A stretch of DNA of 10,363 nt from an uncultured Prevotellaceae bacterium. GTDB lineage: Bacteria; Bacteroidota; Bacteroidia; Bacteroidales; Bacteroidaceae. Both the position numbers and the translations under genes were made by a program. This document shows, in pieces, positions 6,369 through 10,363 of the stretch (the stretch's first letter is position 1; the number at the start of each line of letters is the position of its first letter). The notes under the pieces are model-generated. The model was not told the origin of the DNA, did no database searches, and saw only the letters and a program-made list of their open reading frames with translations. The stretch lies in contig CAMNHM010000095.1 in NCBI GenBank assembly GCA_946539475.1, positions 1 to 10,363 on the forward strand, written 5' to 3'.

Positions 6369-7760
6369 TTAGGCCATGAAAGCCTCTAGTTCCTGCGGGT
6401 GATAGGGTATGCGCTTCGAGCCAAGGAAGCGGCAGCCGTCGGCAGTGATGAGCAGGTCGTCCTCGATGCGGATGCCTCCGAAGTCCTTGTAGGTCTCCAG
6501 CAGGTCGAAGTTGAGGAACTCCTTGCAGTGGCCCTCCGAGCGCCAGAGGTCGATGAGGTGGGGTATGAAGTAGATGCCCGGCTCGTCGGTGACGACGAAT
6601 CCCTCCTGCAGGCGTCGGCCCATGCGCAGGCAGTTGGTGCCGAACTGCTCGAGGTTGGGTCGCGTCTCCTCGTCGAAGCCGACGTAGATCTGTCCCAGCC
6701 CCTCCATGTCGTGCACGTCCATACCCATCATGTGTCCCAGTCCGTGAGGCAGGAACATGGCGTGTGCGCCAGCGCGTACAGCTTCTTCAGTATCGCCGCG
6801 CATCAGTCCGAGCTCCTTCAGGCGGTCGGTCATCAGGCGGCAGACGGCAAAGTGTACGTCGGCATACTTCACGCCGGGTTTGGCCACCTCGAGCACGTAG
6901 TCGTGACACTGTTCTACGATGGAGTAGATCTCCAGCTGCCGCTGGGTGAAGCGGCCGTTGACAGGCATCGTGCGGGTGTTGTCGGAGCAGTAGTCGTCGA
7001 GCTCACAACCGGCGTCGCAGAGGGCCAGGCGGCCGTCCTCCAGCAGGGCGTCGCTGGGATTGCCGTGCATGATTTCGCCGTGCTGCGAGAAGATGGTGGC
7101 GAAGGACACGCCCTGAGCCAGCGAGCGGGCGATGCCGTCGACCTGTCCGCCGACGTAGCGCTCCGTCACTCCCGGGCGGATGAGTCGCTGGGCGGTGGTG
7201 TGCATCTCGTAGCCCACGTCGCAGGCGCGCTCGATGGCGGCGATCTCCTGCGGCTCCTTCGTCGACCGCATCTTCACCACAGCCTTGATGAGCTGCAGCG
7301 AGGCGGCTTCCTTCTGACGCGAGGGATGGATGCCGAGCAGGTCCATCAGCATGATCTTAGTGTCGTGGCGGTAGGGTGGGAGGAAGTGGATGCATTTACT
7401 ATTTGACGATTTGCTGTTGACGATTTTTCCCAACTCTGACAGCGGGGCAGTCTTCGTAACGCCCACTTCGGCGGCGAGGTCGCTGACCGACGGCGTGTAG
7501 CCCATCCATACGATGTCCTCGACGTCGATGTCGTCGCCTAGGAGCCATTCCTCGTCATTGTCGATGTCGATGATGCCCACGAGGCCATCGCGGTGCTGTC
7601 CGAAATAGTAGAGGAACGTAGAGTCCTGGCGCATCGGGCTGAAGGCGTTGGCAGGATAGTTGGCGGGCGACTCGTTGTTGCCTGGCAGGATGATGATGCC
7701 CTCACCCACCAGCTTCTTCAGTTCCGCACGACGGCGGATATAGGTTTGCTTGTCGAACAT
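6369..7760 (-). CDS. pepP: Xaa-Pro aminopeptidase (aminopeptidase P, family M24B)
   Basis: A 463-residue metallopeptidase that removes an N-terminal residue preceding proline. The N-terminal aminopeptidase-P domain spans about 1-135 and the pita-bread catalytic domain about 155-455. By alignment to the E. coli PepP motifs, the five dinuclear metal ligands are all present: Asp249 in CDAGCE, Asp260 in CSDNTRT, His343 in HGLGHMMGMDVHD, Glu393 in TDEPGIYF and Glu433 in RIEDD. The supporting His232 and His350 are also present. No signal peptide, so probably cytosolic; it would finish peptides that other peptidases cannot pass. The start at 7760 follows a good promoter at 7792-7823. Oddity: the linker GKIVNSKSSNSK (111-122) is encoded by an AT-rich microrepeat like those in spacers. 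The gene is separated by 64 bp from the glycosyltransferase upstream. Confidence 0.95.
   Translation of the reverse strand: MFDKQTYIRRRAELKKLVGEGIIILPGNNESPANYPANAFSPMRQDSTFLYYFGQHRDGLVGIIDIDNDEEWLLGDDIDVEDIVWMGYTPSVSDLAAEVGVTKTAPLSELGKIVNSKSSNSKCIHFLPPYRHDTKIMLMDLLGIHPSRQKEAASLQLIKAVVKMRSTKEPQEIAAIERACDVGYEMHTTAQRLIRPGVTERYVGGQVDGIARSLAQGVSFATIFSQHGEIMHGNPSDALLEDGRLALCDAGCELDDYCSDNTRTMPVNGRFTQRQLEIYSIVEQCHDYVLEVAKPGVKYADVHFAVCRLMTDRLKELGLMRGDTEEAVRAGAHAMFLPHGLGHMMGMDVHDMEGLGQIYVGFDEETRPNLEQFGTNCLRMGRRLQEGFVVTDEPGIYFIPHLIDLWRSEGHCKEFLNFDLLETYKDFGGIRIEDDLLITADGCRFLGSKRIPYHPQELEAFMA
7394..7427 (-). repeat. In-frame AT-rich microrepeat inside the aminopeptidase gene
   Basis: On the minus strand two near-identical units, AAATCGTCAACAGC and AAATCGTCAAATAGT, lie in tandem inside the aminopeptidase reading frame. 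They encode about ten residues (IVNSKSSNSK) at the junction of an N-terminal-domain loop. The local composition is clearly more AT-rich than the surrounding GC-rich codons. Motifs of this kind (TCGTCAA/AATAGTAAA) look like Prevotella-type intergenic microrepeats. The reading frame is kept and the catalytic domain is intact. Confidence 0.6.
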
Positions 7761-7791
7761 TGTTGTTTCCGGTTTTTGAAGTTTGTGTGTG

Positions 7792-7823
7792 CAAAGTTAC
7801 AAAGAAAAGGCTGGATAGCCAAA
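7792..7823 (-). promoter_or_regulatory. Promoter of the Xaa-Pro aminopeptidase gene
   Basis: On the minus strand, TTTG (plus 7820-7823) is followed after 20 bp by TAACTTTG (plus 7792-7799), an excellent match to the Bacteroidetes consensus. The predicted start near 7786 gives a leader of about 25 nt. The -33 box lies one base beyond the stop codon of the glycosyltransferase gene, so this gene is separately transcribed although it is collinear with its neighbour. Confidence 0.8.
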
Positions 7824-7824
7824 T

Positions 7825-8727
7825 TTATTGACTCTTTTTAGCAGATGATATACAGAGGAAGTAGCCTAGCTTGTAGATTTTGAAAATACGCAGGCTGGGA
7901 TGCGCGCCGCAGAGGATGCGCCGCTCCAGCGGCCCCAGCAGACGATGCCACAGGCGGATGGCACCGCAGAGCAGGGGGGAGTGGAGCCCCTCGGCGAAGG
8001 TGAGCAGCTTGGAGTAGCCACGCAGCAGGTCGCGCTTGTCGTAGAGGGTGCGCAGGCCCTCCTCGGTCTTGCTGACAAAGCTGGCATTGTCCTCGAAGGT
8101 GAAAAACCCCACGGGAATCTCCTGATGGTTGATGACGATGCCGCCCTCGCGCAGCCTACGGCCGAAGAGAACATCCTCATAGCCATAGTGACGGAAGGTC
8201 TCGTCGAAGGGATGGGCCAGCATGACCTCTCGGCTGACGAGGAAGTTGCTGGTGTGGAAGTGCTGGTAGGGCTGCTTGCGTCGCTGCTCCGTATTGTGTT
8301 TAGGCTGGCATGCCCACTCATAGCGATAGCGGAGGCATGAGCGTGGAGCACAGTCCTTGCGCACGCGGTAGCCGCCATAGACCACGTCGCCCTCTTGCTG
8401 CAGCATCTGCTCGAGGTAGGTGCTCAGGAAGATGTGCATGTCGCAGTCGAGGAAGAGCAGCCAGGGCTTGCCGGCCTCTTGTGCCAGGAAATTGCGGATG
8501 GCTGCACGTCCGGCGTTGAAGCCGCGATCGATGAAACGGCAGTGGGGATGCTGCTCCACCTGGCGGCACAAGTCAACCTTCTCACGGTCGGGTGAGCCGT
8601 CGTCGGCAACGATGATCTCGTAGTCAAGTCCGCTGATGGCTTCGGCCTGGCTGCTGAGCTCGCCGACCAGCTGTCGGCAGTCGCCATTATAGGTGGGAAT
8701 GAGTATGGAAAGCTCGTTCTTCTTCAT
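7825..8727 (-). CDS. Family 2 glycosyltransferase (GT-A fold)
   Basis: A 300-residue inverting glycosyltransferase that would transfer a sugar from a nucleotide-sugar donor, most likely onto a cell-surface polysaccharide or lipopolysaccharide; donor and acceptor are not predictable. Visible motifs: the N-terminal LSILIPTYNGD strand (6-16), nucleotide-binding ADDGS (41-45), the DxD metal-binding motif DCD (94-96) in LLFLDCDMH, and the later acceptor/catalytic ED pair (184-185) in HYGYEDVLFGRRL. No membrane segment is evident, so it is cytoplasmic or peripheral. The frame is open upstream to 8898, but that extension overlaps rpsP and both promoters; the Met at 8727 begins KKNELSILIPTYN, as expected for the family. 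It is divergent from rpsP. No polysaccharide cluster is adjacent. Confidence 0.92.
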   Translation of the reverse strand: MKKNELSILIPTYNGDCRQLVGELSSQAEAISGLDYEIIVADDGSPDREKVDLCRQVEQHPHCRFIDRGFNAGRAAIRNFLAQEAGKPWLLFLDCDMHIFLSTYLEQMLQQEGDVVYGGYRVRKDCAPRSCLRYRYEWACQPKHNTEQRRKQPYQHFHTSNFLVSREVMLAHPFDETFRHYGYEDVLFGRRLREGGIVINHQEIPVGFFTFEDNASFVSKTEEGLRTLYDKRDLLRGYSKLLTFAEGLHSPLLCGAIRLWHRLLGPLERRILCGAHPSLRIFKIYKLGYFLCISSAKKSQ

Positions 8728-8736
8728 TTCAGAGGC

Positions 8737-8744
8737 CAAAATTA
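8737..8744 (-). promoter_or_regulatory. -7 box of the glycosyltransferase gene
   Basis: TAATTTTG on the minus strand (plus 8737-8744) matches TAnnTTTG exactly. The nearest TTTG upstream (plus 8769-8772) is 24 bp away, outside the usual 19-21 bp, so the -33 element is poor and the promoter may be weak. The predicted start is only about 4 nt before the ATG at 8727. Confidence 0.5.
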
Positions 8745-8784
8745 CACAAAAAACACTAAATTGGAGCACAAAAGGGCTGAAAAG

Positions 8785-8816
8785 TTTGCCCGAACGACAA
8801 AAAAGCAGTAATTTTG
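8785..8816 (+). promoter_or_regulatory. rpsP promoter
   Basis: TTTG (8785-8788), 20-bp spacer, TAATTTTG (8809-8816): a perfect Bacteroidetes housekeeping promoter, as expected for a strongly expressed ribosomal-protein gene. Transcription is predicted to start near 8821-8823. It lies back to back with the glycosyltransferase promoter in the same 161-bp divergent spacer. Confidence 0.85.
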
Positions 8817-8820
8817 CACC

Positions 8821-8839
8821 GCCGTTACGCGATAGCGGC
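8821..8839 (+). other. Hairpin at the 5' end of the rpsP leader
   Basis: GCCGTTA (8821-8827) pairs with TAGCGGC (8833-8839) around the 5-base loop CGCGA; seven pairs including one G-T. It lies essentially at the predicted 5' end of the mRNA. The rest of the leader (8840-8888) is unstructured and A-rich. It could stabilise the transcript or be part of an autoregulatory ribosomal-protein leader; neither is shown. Confidence 0.5.
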
Positions 8840-8888
8840 ATGAAATTCAATCCACATTTATCAATTAAACAAACAATTTCCACAAACA

Positions 8889-9416
8889 ATGGCAACAAAA
8901 ATCAGATTGCAGCGCGGCGGTCGTAAGGGATATGCTTTCTACAGCATTGTCATCGCCGATGCTCGTGCACCACGTGATGGTCGTTTCACTGAGAAGATTG
9001 GTTCTTACAACCCTAACACCAATCCTGCCACGGTAGACTTGAATTTCGACCGTGCACTGTACTGGGTAGAGGTTGGCGCACAGCCCACCGACACCGTCCG
9101 CAACATCCTCAGCCGTGAGGGCGTCTACCTGATGAAGCACCTGCGTGGTGGCGTCAAGAAGGGTGCCTTCGACGAGGCTGCTGCCCAGAGGAAGTTCGAT
9201 GCATGGAAGGCTGACAAGCAGAAAGGTCTGGAGAAGGTCGCCGAGGCCGAGAAGAAGGCTCGCATAGACCTTGCCAAGAAGGCCCTGGAGGCTGAGAAGC
9301 AGGTGAACGAGGCCATCGCCAAGAAGGTGGCTGAGAAGAAGGCTGCTGCTGCCGCCGCTGCTGCTGAGGCTGCCGCCGAGGCTCCCGCTGCTGAGGAGAC
9401 TCCCGCAGAGGCTTAA
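8889..9416 (+). CDS. rpsP: 30S ribosomal protein bS16 with long Lys/Ala-rich tail
   Basis: A 175-residue small-subunit ribosomal protein. Residues 1 to about 90 are the conserved bS16 fold that binds 16S rRNA ([20 protein letters not shown], then [22 protein letters not shown] and the helix with [28 protein letters not shown]). Residues about 95-150 form a charged, probably helical extension rich in Lys, Glu and Ala, and the end (about 150-175) is an Ala/Glu/Pro-rich low-complexity tail. Other phyla have bS16 of about 80-90 residues; extended forms are usual in Bacteroidetes. The start is certain from homology and sits after an A-rich leader without a Shine-Dalgarno site. Codon use looks that of a highly expressed gene. 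It has its own promoter and terminator, so is probably monocistronic. Confidence 0.98.
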   Translation: MATKIRLQRGGRKGYAFYSIVIADARAPRDGRFTEKIGSYNPNTNPATVDLNFDRALYWVEVGAQPTDTVRNILSREGVYLMKHLRGGVKKGAFDEAAAQRKFDAWKADKQKGLEKVAEAEKKARIDLAKKALEAEKQVNEAIAKKVAEKKAAAAAAAAEAAAEAPAAEETPAEA

Positions 9417-9444
9417 TCGCCGTCCTCGGCAAGTAAGAAGACCG

Positions 9445-9477
9445 ACTCTCGCCTGTTCATGGCGGGAGTTTTCTTTT
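9445..9477 (+). terminator. Intrinsic terminator of rpsP
   Basis: ACTCTCGCC (9445-9453) pairs with GGCGGGAGT (9461-9469) in a 9-bp stem with one T-G pair and a 7-base loop. It is followed at once by TTTCTTTT (9470-9477), ending 28 nt after the rpsP stop was passed by the stem start. A strong rho-independent terminator. Confidence 0.9.
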
Positions 9478-9508
9478 AACATCGATCATCCTCTAACCAC
9501 GACCATAA

Positions 9509-10138
9509 ATGACCCACCGCATATCACTCATGTTGGCCATGATGCTGTTCGCTCTCGGCGTCACTGCTCAGCGGGCTGCCGACGGCGATGAGGCTCGGCG
9601 TACTTTCGAGAAGGCTTACAACCTCGTCTTCGGGCCGCAGGGATGCTCGCTTCACTACGATGTCAACCTCGTCGGCGTGTACAAGACCGAAGGCACCATC
9701 TGGTATAAAGGGCGGAAAAACAAGTTCGTCGACCAGCGCGTCGACTCCTGGTGCGACGGACAGACGATGTACGTCGTGTACAGGAAGAAGAAGGTCGTCG
9801 AGATACATGATCCGCTATCCGACAAGCGCGACAAGTATGCTTCAAAGTTCAAGTTCACCCTCGACGACTTCACCTATGCCATGGAGCGCACGCAGAATGG
9901 CCTGCTGCTGACGCTCAAGCAGCGACGGGGGGCTCGCGGCACCGTCAAGCAGGCGAAGGTGCTCCTCGATGAGCGCACGCTCGCTCCCAAGCTCCTCCGC
10001 GTGAAGGTGGCGCTCTTCTGGGCAAATATCCGCATCACCGACTTCCGCTCCGGGAATATTGCCGACAGTATCTTTGTCTTCCCTAAAGAGCGATTCGGCA
10101 GCGGATACCGTTACGACGACAAGCGCGAGGGACGCTGA
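9509..10138 (+). CDS. LolA-like periplasmic protein (putative outer-membrane lipoprotein chaperone)
   Basis: A 209-residue protein with a Sec signal peptide (hydrophobic core about 5-17, TAQ cleavage near 20/21), so periplasmic. The mature part has the alternating beta-strand pattern of the LolA/LolB-like half-barrel: a short N-terminal helix (EARRTFEKAYNLV), then strands such as TEGTIWYKGRKNKFVD, SWCDGQTMYVVYRKKKVVEIHDP, a helix DDFTYAM and the closing strands RVKVALFWANIRITDF and IFVFPKERF. LolA carries lipoproteins across the periplasm; Bacteroidetes have several divergent LolA-like proteins, so the exact client is uncertain. No good promoter is seen between the rpsP terminator and the ATG (9478-9508); read-through or an unrecognised promoter is possible. 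A lipoprotein gene follows 29 bp later, probably in the same operon. Confidence 0.75.
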   Translation: MTHRISLMLAMMLFALGVTAQRAADGDEARRTFEKAYNLVFGPQGCSLHYDVNLVGVYKTEGTIWYKGRKNKFVDQRVDSWCDGQTMYVVYRKKKVVEIHDPLSDKRDKYASKFKFTLDDFTYAMERTQNGLLLTLKQRRGARGTVKQAKVLLDERTLAPKLLRVKVALFWANIRITDFRSGNIADSIFVFPKERFGSGYRYDDKREGR

Positions 10139-10167
10139 GACAATTTACATTCAAAAGCAAACAGACT

Positions 10168-10363
10168 ATGCCGAAGCCTACCTACTGCCTCTCCGTCTTC
10201 CTGCTGCTCCTGGCAGCCGTCCTCGCCGCCTGTTCGGGCGACGGCAGTCAGATGCGCGCACAGCTCGAGGAGCTGGAGCGGCAGAACCGTGCCGACTCCG
10301 TAATGACCAACGACACGCTCGCCGAGCGCCTCGTGAAGTACTTCGACCGTCACGGCACTCCCA
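10168..10363 (+). CDS. Lipoprotein, probably TPR-containing, N-terminal part only (cut by window edge)
   Basis: 65 complete codons are present before the window ends. Residues 1-22 form a lipoprotein signal: a hydrophobic stretch LSVFLLLLAAVLAAC with lipobox Cys22, then SGDGS. Next come a short charged helix (QMRAQLEELERQNRADS) and NDTLAERLVKYFDRHGTP. A lipoprotein Cys followed by a helix and a YFDRHGTP-like motif resembles a common Bacteroidales family of TPR lipoproteins in which this motif precedes the first TPR; that assignment comes from memory of the family and the repeats themselves are outside the window. It starts 29 bp after the LolA-like gene with no promoter between, suggesting co-transcription. 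Confidence 0.75.
   Translation, partial: MPKPTYCLSVFLLLLAAVLAACSGDGSQMRAQLEELERQNRADSVMTNDTLAERLVKYFDRHGTP

Noticed and set aside
6399..7406. 335-codon open frame antisense to the aminopeptidase
   Set aside because: Long antisense frames arise from GC-rich codon bias; composition is Val/Ala/His-heavy, without domains, signal or promoter.
8860..8875. AATTAAACAAA shared between the rpsP leader and the element at 2514
   Set aside because: The match is short and A/T-only; such sequences are frequent in A-rich leaders and can occur by chance.
8728..8898. Longer N-terminus for the glycosyltransferase
   Set aside because: It runs across both divergent promoters into the start of rpsP; the GT-A fold begins right after the Met at 8727.
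1..10363. Defence island, mobile element or other new multi-gene system
   Set aside because: No transposase, integrase, nuclease, toxin, phage or secretion genes are seen; the genes are housekeeping or envelope functions with consistent composition.

Overview
This window looks like an ordinary chromosomal stretch from a member of the Bacteroidales, most likely Prevotella or a close relative. The evidence is fourfold. Several genes are preceded by the Bacteroidetes sigma-factor promoter (TTTG, 19-21 bp, TAnnTTTG). Shine-Dalgarno sequences are mostly absent. The ribosomal protein bS16 has the long Lys/Ala-rich tail seen in this phylum. The peptidases, lipoproteins and small spacer repeats also have the look of this order. 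The genes are GC-rich and the spacers AT-rich.

Layout from left to right. Positions 1-150 hold two inverted repeats and the terminator of radA. radA (151-1542, minus) encodes the DNA-repair/branch-migration ATPase. It is divergent from an orphan NMT1/SsuA-like substrate-binding lipoprotein (1618-2451, plus), and the two share a near-symmetric divergent promoter. The lipoprotein gene ends where an 8-bp tandem repeat begins and may lack its C-terminus. After it comes an AT-rich, nested palindromic element (2514-2606) that also supplies a plausible promoter for a 733-residue TPR-repeat protein (2651-4852, plus). That gene meets a secreted C1B (bleomycin-hydrolase/PepC-like) cysteine peptidase (4849-6048, minus) tail to tail, and their stop codons share one CTAG palindrome. 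A 320-bp interval follows, containing only a doubtful 70-codon ORF with a signal-peptide-like start. Next are an M24B Xaa-Pro aminopeptidase (6369-7760, minus) with its own promoter, and a family-2 glycosyltransferase (7825-8727, minus). The glycosyltransferase is divergent from rpsP (8889-9416, plus). rpsP has a textbook promoter, a leader hairpin and a strong intrinsic terminator. The window closes with a LolA-like periplasmic protein (9509-10138, plus) and the start of a lipoprotein (10168 onward, cut by the window edge), probably in one transcript.

Functionally this is a mix of housekeeping genes (radA, rpsP), peptide breakdown (a periplasmic or secreted C1B peptidase next to a probably cytosolic aminopeptidase P), and cell-envelope functions (glycosyltransferase, LolA-like protein, lipoproteins). 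I see no transposase, phage gene, CRISPR array, toxin-antitoxin pair, tRNA or rRNA, and no clear new multi-gene system. The points that most deserve a second look are non-coding: the palindromic element at 2514-2606, the hairpins at 1-105, the microrepeats that touch coding sequence at 2452-2491 and 7394-7427, and the rpsP leader.
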